Below are positions 40,860-49,311 of a DNA stretch of 64,000 nt, piece by piece. The position numbers and the translations under genes were made by a program. Within the stretch, counting starts at the first letter, position 1; each line of letters starts with the position of its first letter. The DNA is taken from NCBI RefSeq assembly GCF_014648495.1, contig NZ_BMRF01000003.1, positions 186,001 to 250,000 of the forward strand, given 5' to 3'. The DNA comes from Actinomadura cremea. Lineage in GTDB: Bacteria; Actinomycetota; Actinomycetes; Streptosporangiales; Streptosporangiaceae. The notes beneath the pieces are model-generated. The model was not told the origin of the DNA and made no database searches. It saw nothing but the letters and a program-made list of their open reading frames with translations.

Positions 40860-41834
40860 GTGGCGGCCGTGCGCGCTCGGCGGACCGAACGGCGGGCGGC
40901 CGTGCCGCACGCGTGGCGGATCCTGCTCGACCTCTGGCTCATCGCCCGGCCGGCGATCTGGCTGGTGTCGCTCGTCCCCTTCTACGTCGGGCACCTGCTG
41001 GCCACGCGGTGGCTGGTGGCGGGACAGGACGCCTGCGTCCCGCCGGCCGGCGAATGCGCGCGGGCCGCGGCGCCCGTCCTCACCGGGCTCGTGGTGTGGG
41101 GGCCGCTGGTGTGGCTCGCCGTCCTGGCGATCAACGACGCGTTCGACCTGGACGGCGACCTGCGCAACCCGCGCAAGGGGGACACGCCGCTCGTCGAGGG
41201 ACGGCTCGGCGTGCGGGGCGCGCTGGTCGCCGCGCACGTGACGGCCGCCGGGGCGCTGGCCGTCGCGCTCACCGTGCGGCCCGCGTTCGCGCTGGTGACA
41301 CTCGGGTTCCTGGTGCTCGGGTGGCTGTACAGCGTGCCGCCGGTGCGGCTGAAGGACCGGCCGGGGTTCGACGTGGCGAGCAACGCGGCCGGAGTGGGCG
41401 GTCTCGCGCTGCTCGCGGGATGGACGGTCGTGCGGCCGGTCGACGGCTTCCCGTGGGCGATGGCGGCGCAGGGCGTCCTGGTGGCGACGGCCCTGTACGT
41501 GCCGACGACGGTCACCGACTACAAGGCCGACCTGGCGAGCGGCTACACGACGATCGCGGTGCGGCTCGGGCCGCGTCGCGCCTACCGGATCGGGCTCGCC
41601 GCCTGGACGGCCGCGTGCGCGGGCACGGTCGCGCTGGCGGCCGCCGGGCACGTGTTCCCGCAGCGGACGCTGTGGGTGCAGGTGCTCTTCGCTCCGCTGC
41701 TCGTCTGGCTGTACCACCGCTACCTGGGCCGCGCGCGCGAACCGGGCGAGGTCGTCCACGGGATCGTGCTCGTGTGCTGGGTGTTCCTCGTGCCCTACCT
41801 CGTGTTCGCCCTCACGTACACGGGCGTCCTCTAG
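40860..41834 (+). CDS. UbiA-family prenyltransferase
   Basis: A 324-residue integral membrane enzyme with 8-9 hydrophobic helices. The first Asp-rich motif is INDAFDLDGDLRNPRK, and the second is DYKADLASGYTT, both needed to bind a prenyl diphosphate and magnesium. The aromatic acceptor is not determinable; the family includes menaquinone, heme O and arabinan-precursor enzymes. The MEP genes at 3.7-7.6 kb would supply its isoprenoid substrate in the same cell. GTG 40860 is the likely start; the junction with the LamG remnant lies just upstream. Convergent with the next gene. Confidence 0.85.
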   Translation: MAAVRARRTERRAAVPHAWRILLDLWLIARPAIWLVSLVPFYVGHLLATRWLVAGQDACVPPAGECARAAAPVLTGLVVWGPLVWLAVLAINDAFDLDGDLRNPRKGDTPLVEGRLGVRGALVAAHVTAAGALAVALTVRPAFALVTLGFLVLGWLYSVPPVRLKDRPGFDVASNAAGVGGLALLAGWTVVRPVDGFPWAMAAQGVLVATALYVPTTVTDYKADLASGYTTIAVRLGPRRAYRIGLAAWTAACAGTVALAAAGHVFPQRTLWVQVLFAPLLVWLYHRYLGRAREPGEVVHGIVLVCWVFLVPYLVFALTYTGVL

Positions 41835-41847
41835 AACGTTCTCCGGG

Positions 41848-42918
41848 TCAGGGCGCGGGTGGGAGCTGGTCGGCGGCCTCGGCCGCCGCGGTGAGGCGCT
41901 CGCGCAGGGTGGTGATCAGCGCCTCGGACTGCTCGGTGAGACGGTCGATGGCGGGGATGGCGAGGTCGTCGCGGACGGTGTCGGCGACCAGCTCGTCGTA
42001 CTCGTGCGCCTTCGCCGCGATCTCCTCCAACCGGCGGTGCGCGTCCAGCGCCTCGTCGGCGGCGCGGGCCCGCTCGGCGTACCGCTCCAGCGCCTCGATG
42101 CGCCGGGCGACCGACCGGACGGACAGGTCGAGCTTCTCGCGCAGGGGCCGTAGCGCCGCCTCCACCTCGGGGAACGTCGCCGAGCCGGCCATCTCCGCGT
42201 GGTCGGCGCGCAGCTTGGACTGCCGCGCGAGCACCTGCGCGATCTCCCACTCCTGGCGCGGCAGCATGACCGCGTTGTCGGCCGCGTCCAGCAGCCCCTC
42301 CCGGTTGACCCGCGAGTCGCGGACGGCGTCGAGCGCGGCCTGCGCGCGGGCCAGCATCGCCCGGCCCTCGGCGTCGAAGTCGTCGAGGGTGTGGTAGCGG
42401 TCGCGGTTGCGCTCCAGTTCGCGGACGCGCCGGATGTCGGGCGCCAGCGAGCGGCCGCCGAACGTGATCATCACGGCGAGCATGCCGAGGGCGAGCAGCC
42501 AGAACGGGCCGAGCAGGGTGGACCCGATCAGCCCGAGCATGAGCATGGACGCCGGGACGAGCCAGCCCGGCAGCACGCCGCGCGCGGCGACGGCGTCCAG
42601 TTCGGCGCGCAGGGCCGGGTCGGCGACGGGGCGCGGCTCGGGGGCCTCGCCCGTCGCGGTCTTCGCGGTCCCGCCGACGCGCTTCCAGTCGGTGCCCGTG
42701 TGGGTCTCGAACGCGACGTCGGTGGCGGCGATCTCGATCTCGATCCCGCCCTCGGGCAGCGGCCAGGAGGCGACGGGCTCGCCCCCGCCCGGCCCGGGGT
42801 AGCGGACCCACCAGCCGCCCTTGGCGTCGGTGCACAGGTACCGGCCCGGGGCGATGTCGATGCCGACGAAGAACGTGCCGTTACCCGGGATGGAATCGCT
42901 CCACTGGCCAATGGTCAC
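41848..42918 (-). CDS. membrane protein with extracytoplasmic head and coiled-coil tail
   Basis: A 356-residue protein. Residues ~1-75 are beta-rich with a GIDIAPGRYLCTDAKGGWWVRY core resembling a small beta-sandwich module found in actinobacterial surface proteins. Two adjacent membrane helices lie near residues 118-152. The rest (~160-345) is Ala/Glu/Arg-rich, strongly heptad-patterned coiled coil. No signal peptide is seen, so the head may be cytoplasmic. Function unknown; the arrangement suggests a structural or sensing role at the membrane. Confidence 0.65.
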   Translation of the reverse strand: MTIGQWSDSIPGNGTFFVGIDIAPGRYLCTDAKGGWWVRYPGPGGGEPVASWPLPEGGIEIEIAATDVAFETHTGTDWKRVGGTAKTATGEAPEPRPVADPALRAELDAVAARGVLPGWLVPASMLMLGLIGSTLLGPFWLLALGMLAVMITFGGRSLAPDIRRVRELERNRDRYHTLDDFDAEGRAMLARAQAALDAVRDSRVNREGLLDAADNAVMLPRQEWEIAQVLARQSKLRADHAEMAGSATFPEVEAALRPLREKLDLSVRSVARRIEALERYAERARAADEALDAHRRLEEIAAKAHEYDELVADTVRDDLAIPAIDRLTEQSEALITTLRERLTAAAEAADQLPPAP

Positions 42919-43086
42919 GGGGACCTCCCACCAGACTCCTCCGCCTGGGCGGCCCCGCCCGGCTCAGGCGTCGGCCGCCCTCCCACTCGTTCTGAACGAT
43001 CGCGGAACGGTAAAGGTTGCCGTACCCACTACCTGCGGCGGAAAGTCGCGTGCGGGGCATTGGATCGGGTTTGGAATACTCCAGGC

Positions 43087-43758
43087 GTGCGACCCGACTT
43101 CGATCCCCGCGACGATCCGCCCTGGGCCATGCAGCTGGTGGTCCGCGCCGAGAAGGCCGATCCGCCCGCGCACGGCGCCGTCTGTGCGGCGGCCGCGGCG
43201 GCGGTCGTCCGGCTGCTCACCGACCCGCGGGCGGTGGAGCCGGACGGGGAGTGGCGCGAGGCCGTCCGGGCGTGGGAGTCGCGCCGGATACGCAAGGTGA
43301 CGCGCCGTGCGCGCGGCGTGCGCTGGCCGGAGGCGCAGGAGCTGCCGGGCGTCACCGTCGAGCACGCGGGCGCGCAGGTCCGGGCGTTCCCGCCGGGCCC
43401 GGTGACGGACGTCCCGCCGCAGCTGGCGAAGCTGCAGGTCGCCGGTCTCGACCTCGCGGAGGCGGAGGAGCCGGGCCCGCCGCCCGAGCCCCCGTACGCG
43501 GCGATCGCCCTCAACCCGGACGTCACGATGACCACGGGGAAGGCGGCGGCGCAGTGCGGGCACGCCGCCCAGCTGCTGCTGCGGCAGGGGAAGAAGAAAA
43601 ACGTGGCGGCGTGGCTCGACGCCGGTGCGCGCGTGCGCCTGGCGCGGGACGTCCCGTGGCGGACGTGCGTGAAGGAGGCGGCGGTCGCGGTCCGCGACGG
43701 CGGGTTCACCGAGGTCCCGCCCGGCACGATGACCGCGATCGCCTGGATCGTCCGCTGA
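43087..43758 (+). CDS. PTH2-like peptidyl-tRNA hydrolase domain protein
   Basis: A 223-residue protein. The C-terminal ~87 residues match the PTH2 family: YAAIALNPDVTMTTGKAAAQCGHAAQLLL (with the nucleophile-region Lys and Cys/His) and a TMTAIAWIVR end. The first ~135 residues form an extra domain (PWAMQLVVRAEKADPP, AVRAWESRRIRKVTRRARG) absent in archaeal Pth2. It could release peptides from stalled peptidyl-tRNA or act on another ester. GTG 43087 has no clear Shine-Dalgarno; an AATACT hexamer lies six bases before it. Confidence 0.75.
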   Translation: MRPDFDPRDDPPWAMQLVVRAEKADPPAHGAVCAAAAAAVVRLLTDPRAVEPDGEWREAVRAWESRRIRKVTRRARGVRWPEAQELPGVTVEHAGAQVRAFPPGPVTDVPPQLAKLQVAGLDLAEAEEPGPPPEPPYAAIALNPDVTMTTGKAAAQCGHAAQLLLRQGKKKNVAAWLDAGARVRLARDVPWRTCVKEAAVAVRDGGFTEVPPGTMTAIAWIVR

Positions 43759-43794
43759 TCCCGGGGACCGGACCCGGTCCCCGGGACCGCGCCG

Positions 43795-46320
43795 TCACGG
43801 CAGGGTGACCGCCAGCGGGACGATTCCGGCCTCGGCGATGAGCGCCGGCAGCCGCCGGGCGAACGGGTGGTGGTCCACCGGCAGCCCCTGCGGGTTGTCG
43901 ATCACGAACCGGACGGCGTCGCCGTCGCGGCGCTCGTCCCACGTGGCGCCGACCGACCGCAGCACCGACTCGGCGGCGCCCGCGTCCCCGGCGCGCACCG
44001 AGACCCGGATCGGCGACTCGCGGGCGGGCAGTGCCGCGGCCGTCCGGGACGCCTCCGCCGCGGCCGACGACCGCGGCTCCGGAGCGCGCTCCGGATCGGG
44101 CCCGAGGATCGCGTTGCGCAGCAGCTCCGCCGTGCCGTCGGTGAACGCCCGGAAGTTCGGCTCGGCGGCGAACAGCACCGAGCGTCCCTCACCGACCGGC
44201 TGGTCGACGACCGCGGCCGTCCCGCCGAGTTCCTCGCTGCCGCGCTGGTACCCGGAGACGAACCAGCCGGGGGCGTCGGCCTCCGGGTAGCGGACGACGA
44301 CTCCGCTGGACGCGCGCATCACCGCGTCGTAGGAGGTGAAGTTCCAGACGGCGCCGCCGACGCCCTTCGCGAGCGGGCTGCCCTCGTCGACGGTCGCGCG
44401 GAACAGCGTGCCGGGGATGTCGGAGGCGGGCTCGGCGAGCGTCGCGGTGGTCAGCCCGAGCCGGGCGGCGAGTTCCGTGCCGCCCTGCCAGCCGACGTAC
44501 CGGCCACCGCCGCGCGTCCACTCCCGCAGCGCCGTCCGTCCGGCCTCGCCGAGCGCGTCGTGGGCCTGGGCGGCCGGACCGTCCGGCACCAGCAGGACGT
44601 CCACGCCGTCCAGCCCGCCGGACGCCACGTCGGACGGGCGCAGCGGCGTGAACGGGAGCCGCCAGTCGCGGTCGAGGCGGTGCCGCAGCCAGCCGGTCGA
44701 CTGCCGCGCCGACGAGGAGGTCTCCGAGAGTTGCAGGACGCCGATGTCCGGGGCCCCGCGCTCGTGCCCCGGACGCTCCGCGGGGACGTCCCCCACCGGA
44801 CGCGCCCGGGGCCGGAGCTCGGCACCGGACGAGCCGCCCGGCACGTTCGCCAGCAGCGGCAGGCTCCACGCGGTGACGTCGTAGAAGTAGGGGAACGGTG
44901 TGTAGGAGTCCTCGTTCAGCATGGCCTGGATCCAGTGCTTCTCCGGCTGGGCCATGGAGATCCAGTACGTGCCCCGGGGGAGTGTGGTCCCGCCCGCGGA
45001 ACGCCCGTACTCCTTGTAGTCCGGGACCGTCAGGGGCCGGACGAGCCGCTCGACCTCGACCCCCATCCGCTGGAGCCTGCGCACGATCGACCGGACCTCG
45101 TCGCGCTTCGCCGGGGTGTCGTCCCGCAGGAAGTAGTGCCGGACCTCCCGGTCGGGGACCGGGCGCACGACCTCGTTACCGGGGTTGTAGACCTGGTTGG
45201 GTTCGAGCGCGCCCGCCTCGCCCTGCTCCTGCGCCTCGACGGCCATCTCGCGCCACTCGGTGAGGAGCCGGTGCCGGTCGCGGGCGGCGGCCGACAGCGT
45301 CACCCACTGGGTGAGGTACTGCTCCGTCACGCGCTCCGGGTACGGGCTCTCCCCGCCCTTCTCGAACGTCATCCCGGCCGCGTGGAACGCGCTCGTCGGC
45401 ACCGTGTCGCCGTACCCCTGGTAGAAGAGGTCGTAGACGTTCCGGTTGAAGAAGTCGATGCCGCGCGACTCGAACTCGGCGGCCATCGACGTCCCGTAGA
45501 TCCCGTTGATCCACCCGATCGCCCGCTCGGGCGTCTCGTGGTAGACCGGGTCGGCGTTCGGCGGGAAGAAGTAGGAGGTCCCGCCCATCTCGTGCGCGTC
45601 GATGTAGAGGACGGGCGGGTACCGGTTCAGCATCGCCAGCTTGCCGTCGGTCTCCGGCTGGGTCCGCGCGAACCAGTCGCGGTTCATGTCGAACCCGTAG
45701 GCGTTCTCCCGGGTGCCCAGTTCGCGCCCGTCCGGGTTCTGCGTCGGCAGGATCACGACCAGCGCGTTGTCGAGGACGCGTTCGGCGGCGCAGTCCGTGC
45801 GGTCGCCGAGGTCGCGCAGCACCCGCAGCGCGGCGTCCGTCCCGCTGGGCTCGTCGCCGTGCACGTTGCCGCTGACCCACAGGATCGGGACGCCGGTCCG
45901 CGCGAGCCGCTCGGCGAGGCGGTCGGGGGTGCGCGGGTCGCGCAGCCGCCGGGCGTCCCACCGCGCCTTCGCCAGGCCGGTGGCGGTCACGAGCCGCGGC
46001 TCGCCGACGATGGCGTACTTCAGCGGCCGGCCCTGCGCGCTCGTCGCGAGGGTCCCGGACACGACGCGGTCGCTGCGCGCGGCGACCGTCTCCAGGTAGC
46101 GGTCCGACTCGGCGGCACTGGCCGGACGTTCGCCCAGGTCGAAGCCGAGGACGTCGGCCGGTGCCGGGACGTCGCCGCGGTACTCGGGCTCGGTGCGGGT
46201 GGGGTCGCAGGTCGCCGCGGGGGACACGGGGGGCCGAGCGGCGGCGGGGACCGCGAGCGCGGCGGGCACCGCCAGGGACGCGGCCAGCGCCACCGACCAC
46301 GTCATCTTTCGCACTCTCAT
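43795..46320 (-). CDS. secreted M14-family zinc carboxypeptidase
   Basis: An 841-residue exported enzyme. The signal peptide ends near LAVPAAARP. The peptidase domain has the zinc motif VSGNVHGDEPSG (HxxE), VILPTQNPDGRELG, NRDWF, YIDAHEMGG (third ligand) and a probable catalytic Glu in MTFEKGGESPYP. The C-terminal ~350 residues contain a glutamine-amidotransferase-like domain (DVLLVPDGPAAQAHDAL, RYVGWQGGTELAARLG) that is a known accessory in this subfamily. It would trim C-terminal residues of peptides outside the cell. The first Met at 46320 has GGAG only one base away; GTG at 46314 has better spacing and may be the true start. Confidence 0.88.
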   Translation of the reverse strand: MRVRKMTWSVALAASLAVPAALAVPAAARPPVSPAATCDPTRTEPEYRGDVPAPADVLGFDLGERPASAAESDRYLETVAARSDRVVSGTLATSAQGRPLKYAIVGEPRLVTATGLAKARWDARRLRDPRTPDRLAERLARTGVPILWVSGNVHGDEPSGTDAALRVLRDLGDRTDCAAERVLDNALVVILPTQNPDGRELGTRENAYGFDMNRDWFARTQPETDGKLAMLNRYPPVLYIDAHEMGGTSYFFPPNADPVYHETPERAIGWINGIYGTSMAAEFESRGIDFFNRNVYDLFYQGYGDTVPTSAFHAAGMTFEKGGESPYPERVTEQYLTQWVTLSAAARDRHRLLTEWREMAVEAQEQGEAGALEPNQVYNPGNEVVRPVPDREVRHYFLRDDTPAKRDEVRSIVRRLQRMGVEVERLVRPLTVPDYKEYGRSAGGTTLPRGTYWISMAQPEKHWIQAMLNEDSYTPFPYFYDVTAWSLPLLANVPGGSSGAELRPRARPVGDVPAERPGHERGAPDIGVLQLSETSSSARQSTGWLRHRLDRDWRLPFTPLRPSDVASGGLDGVDVLLVPDGPAAQAHDALGEAGRTALREWTRGGGRYVGWQGGTELAARLGLTTATLAEPASDIPGTLFRATVDEGSPLAKGVGGAVWNFTSYDAVMRASSGVVVRYPEADAPGWFVSGYQRGSEELGGTAAVVDQPVGEGRSVLFAAEPNFRAFTDGTAELLRNAILGPDPERAPEPRSSAAAEASRTAAALPARESPIRVSVRAGDAGAAESVLRSVGATWDERRDGDAVRFVIDNPQGLPVDHHPFARRLPALIAEAGIVPLAVTLP

Positions 46321-46501
46321 GCTCCAAAAAGTGACATGGAGCACATCGTGCACCAACGGCAACAACTGCCAAGATCGGCTTCCCCTGTCGCCGCACCCAC
46401 AAACCTGCCAGTGATCAGTGGCGCAGGTGACTATCGCGCGGGCGCGGAACGTGGTTCGGTTCCGGGTACGGACCGTTCGCCTACAGACCGGGAGGCCGCG
46501 G

Positions 46502-47572
46502 ATGCGCGCAGCGCTGACCACCGACGACCAGACCATGATCGTGACCGACGTGCCCGACCCGGTCCCGCAGGAAGGGCAACTGCTCGTCCGCACCCTGGCC
46601 TGCGGGATCTGCGGCTCCGACCTGCACGCCCTCCAGGATCCCGACGCGTTCATGGAGACGACCCGGCGCTCCGGCGGCAACCCCCACGACCCCCGCGACG
46701 GGCTGGTCTTCGGGCACGAGTTCGCGGGCGAGGTCGTCGACTACGGGCCCGGCACCGAGCGCAGGTTCCCGGTGGGCGCCGCCGTGTGCGGGCCGCCGAT
46801 CGGCGTCGGCCCGCAGGGCTCGGGGATCATCGGCTACACGCCCGCCTACCCCGGCGGCTACGGCGAGTACATGATCCTCAACGAGGGCCTGACGCTGCCC
46901 GTCCCGGACGGGCTCGACCCCCGGACCGCCGCGATCACCGAGCCGTTCGCCGTGGGCACCCGAGCGGTCCTGCGCAGCGGCGTCGCGCCGGGCGCCGTCG
47001 CGGTCGTGCTCGGCCTCGGCCCCATCGGGCTCGGCGTCGTCGCCGCCCTCAAGGCCCGCGGCCACGGCCCCGTGATCGCCGTGGACTTCTCCCCGAAGCG
47101 CCGCGCCCTCGCCGCCGGCCTCGGCGCCGACGAGGTGCTCGACCCCGCCGCCGCGTCCCCCTACGACCGCTGGACGGACCTCGGCGTCCCCACCGGCACC
47201 GTCGACCGCATCGCCGCCGAGCTGTTCGGCCTCGACGTGCGGCAGGCCGTCGTGTTCGAGTGCGTCGGCGTCCCCGGCATGCTCGCCCGCGCCGTGGAGG
47301 GCGCCCCCGCCGGCTCGACGATCATGGTGGTGGGGGTGTGCATGCAGCCGGACGAGATCGAGCCCGGCGTCGCGGTCAGCAAGGAGCTGACGATCCGCGG
47401 CACGTTCGGCGCCCTGCCCGCCGAGTACGGCGCCACCCTGACCGACATCGCCGAGGGCCGCGTCGACGCGGGCTCCATCATCACCGGCACGGTCGGGCTG
47501 GACGGGATCGCGGACGCGTTCACCGAGCTGTCCCGGCCGGAGCGGCACGCCAAGATCGTCGTCGTGCCGTGA
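46502..47572 (+). CDS. zinc-type alcohol dehydrogenase (MDR family)
   Basis: A 356-residue MDR dehydrogenase. The catalytic zinc residues are in ACGICGSDLHAL and VFGHEFAGEV. The Rossmann loop is VLGLGPIGLGVVAAL, followed by VDFSPKRRALAAGLGADEV. The structural-zinc four-cysteine loop typical of liver ADH is absent; that part reads FPVGAAVCGPP. This places it with sorbitol/threonine-dehydrogenase-like or formaldehyde-like subgroups. It probably oxidises a small alcohol with NAD(P). GGGAGG precedes the ATG. Divergent from the M14 peptidase. Confidence 0.9.
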   Translation: MRAALTTDDQTMIVTDVPDPVPQEGQLLVRTLACGICGSDLHALQDPDAFMETTRRSGGNPHDPRDGLVFGHEFAGEVVDYGPGTERRFPVGAAVCGPPIGVGPQGSGIIGYTPAYPGGYGEYMILNEGLTLPVPDGLDPRTAAITEPFAVGTRAVLRSGVAPGAVAVVLGLGPIGLGVVAALKARGHGPVIAVDFSPKRRALAAGLGADEVLDPAAASPYDRWTDLGVPTGTVDRIAAELFGLDVRQAVVFECVGVPGMLARAVEGAPAGSTIMVVGVCMQPDEIEPGVAVSKELTIRGTFGALPAEYGATLTDIAEGRVDAGSIITGTVGLDGIADAFTELSRPERHAKIVVVP

Positions 47573-47595
47573 CGCCCGGCCTCCCGGACGAGCCG

Positions 47596-47651
47596 CGCTG
47601 ACCCGCCGCCCTCCACTTCGTCGGCGCTCCGCTCCGGGCGTCGGGTCAGCG
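47596..47651. terminator. long-loop hairpin between convergent genes
   Basis: CGCTGACCCG (47596-47605) pairs with CGGGTCAGCG (47642-47651). Inside it, CGCCC and GGGCG pair again. The outer arm covers the stop of the minus-strand gene. It may end both converging transcripts. Confidence 0.5.
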
Positions 47652-48848
47652 GCGCGGCAGCCGGTTGATCGCCGCGAGAGCCAGCTCCTGCGTCCTGGTC
47701 AGCCCCTCCGGCTGCCCCGGCCCAGGCGTCCGCGCCGCGCCGCCGACCTGCGCCTTCGCGCTCAGTCCGTACGACAGGAACAGCAGGATCACGAACCCCG
47801 CGAGATACAGCAGGTGCTCCAGCAGCCCGCCCCACCGCGCGGTGTAGACGTCCAGGACGGCGAACAGCGCGAAGCCCGCCATCCACCCGGCCAGCGGCGC
47901 CACGAGCCAGGTGTCGCGGCGGCGCGCCATCGCCGCCGCGCCGACCAGGACGAGCGCCACCTGGACCGCCTTCGCCAGGACGAGGATCGGCCCGGACGGT
48001 CCGGACGCGAAGTAGTCCCCGACCTCGTCGCGCCGGTCGCCCCACAGCAGCGCTCCGCTGATCAGGCTCATCACCCCGTAGGCGAGGAGGAACACGCCGA
48101 CGGTGTAGTGCTGCCGGTGCCACGTCGGGCTCTCGCCGCGCTTCGCCGCGGCCCCGCTCGTCCCGCCCTGCACGGGGGGTGCGGGGGCCGGTGCCGGGGC
48201 CGGACGCGGCGCCGGGACGGACGGCGCGGGTGCGGGCGGCGTGGAGGGCGTGGCTGCCGACGGTGCGGGGTCGGGTGCCGGAAGCGGTGCGGGGGCCGTC
48301 GCGTCGGCTGGGTCCACCGGGCCGGGCGGGTCCGCGGGCGGGGGGACGGACGGGAGCGGGACGGGGCGCGTCGCCTCGGCCACCGAGGTCGGCGCGGGCT
48401 CCGCGACCGTCTCCGGCTCCGCGTCCGCGTCCGCCGGTTCGGGGTCCGCCGAGGGAAGCGGCGCGGGCCGCGTCGCCTCCGGCTGCGTCTCCGGCTGCGT
48501 CTCCGGCTTCGGTTCTGACGTCGACTCCGACACCGGTTCCGGTTCCGGTTCGGCCTCCGGTTCCGGCGCGGCCTCGCCGGCCTCCTCGGACGCCCCGGCG
48601 TCGTCGTCCCCGGACGGTGCGGGCAGCTCGGCCGTCCAGCCCTGCTTCGGCACCCGCGGGGACGGTTCGTCCACGAGGGTCTCCCCGGCGACGCGCTCGT
48701 CGCCGGGCTCCTCGCGGACCTCGTCCCCGGCCGTCGCGGACTCCTCCGGCGTGCCCTCGCGCTTCGGCAGCCGCTGGTCCGGCCGTGTCCGCTCCGCCTC
48801 GGCGCCGCCCACGTCATCGCCCCCATCTCGCCGCTTGCCGTCTGCCAT
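47646..48848 (-). CDS. membrane protein with long Pro/Glu/Ala-rich cytoplasmic tail
   Basis: A 400-residue protein. Residues ~1-245 are disordered and strongly patterned in Pro, Glu and Ala, with repeats of ATRPAPLPS and PEPEP type. A C-terminal membrane domain of four helices starts near residue 255 (YTVGVFLLAYGVMSLISGALLW, LVLAKAVQVALVLVGAAAMARRRDTW, GWMAGFALFAVLDVYT, HLLYLAGFVILLFLSYGLSAKAQ). The function is unknown. ATG 48848 is chosen; no upstream start gives additional similarity. Confidence 0.7.
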   Translation of the reverse strand: MADGKRRDGGDDVGGAEAERTRPDQRLPKREGTPEESATAGDEVREEPGDERVAGETLVDEPSPRVPKQGWTAELPAPSGDDDAGASEEAGEAAPEPEAEPEPEPVSESTSEPKPETQPETQPEATRPAPLPSADPEPADADAEPETVAEPAPTSVAEATRPVPLPSVPPPADPPGPVDPADATAPAPLPAPDPAPSAATPSTPPAPAPSVPAPRPAPAPAPAPPVQGGTSGAAAKRGESPTWHRQHYTVGVFLLAYGVMSLISGALLWGDRRDEVGDYFASGPSGPILVLAKAVQVALVLVGAAAMARRRDTWLVAPLAGWMAGFALFAVLDVYTARWGGLLEHLLYLAGFVILLFLSYGLSAKAQVGGAARTPGPGQPEGLTRTQELALAAINRLPRR

Positions 48849-49002
48849 GCGCAAGATATCCCGGATGGCGGTCCGTCCGTCGACGCCTACCCGCCGCTCG
48901 CGGCGGCGCGTCCGGCTGACCTGCCCGAAGTGCTTGCGCACCGGCCGGGGACACGGAAAGGTGACTCCTCGTCGGGCCGACGGAATCCATGAAGGAACGA
49001 GG

Positions 49003-49302
49003 ATGACGCCTGACGGCACGGAGCCCGCGCCTCCGACGAAGTCGCGGATCGAATACCTGGAAGAGCTCGGCGACGAGCTGGTCGCGCGCGGGTTCCGCGT
49101 GCGCCTCACGCTGCCCCGCGGCCAGTCGCCCGCCCTGCACGTGGCGAACCCCGACGCGTCCGCGCTCACCGAGAACATCCTGGTGGAGCAGGCCGCCGAC
49201 GGATGGTGGTTCTGGTGGTCGTGGTCGGAGCGCATCACCCCGGCCGGCGACGCGGCCGGTGCCGCCGACCGCATCGCGGGGGTGCTGGCCTCGCGCGGCT
49301 GA
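49003..49302 (+). CDS. small hypothetical protein
   Basis: A 99-residue protein with a helical start (SRIEYLEELGDELVARGFRVRL), a HVANPDASALTENILVEQ centre, and a Trp-rich DGWWFWWSWSERI segment. It has the look of small conserved actinobacterial proteins that are not characterised. GGAACGAGG precedes the ATG. It diverges from the Pro-rich membrane protein and converges with the DUF6745 gene, whose stop is nine bases away. Confidence 0.65.
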   Translation: MTPDGTEPAPPTKSRIEYLEELGDELVARGFRVRLTLPRGQSPALHVANPDASALTENILVEQAADGWWFWWSWSERITPAGDAAGAADRIAGVLASRG

Positions 49303-49311
49303 CGTCTCGCC

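Noticed and set aside
43867-47601. A plus-strand open frame of about 1,240 codons across the M14 peptidase and alcohol dehydrogenase
   Set aside because: It is the complement of the peptidase gene and an alternate frame of the dehydrogenase gene. Composition is compositional noise.
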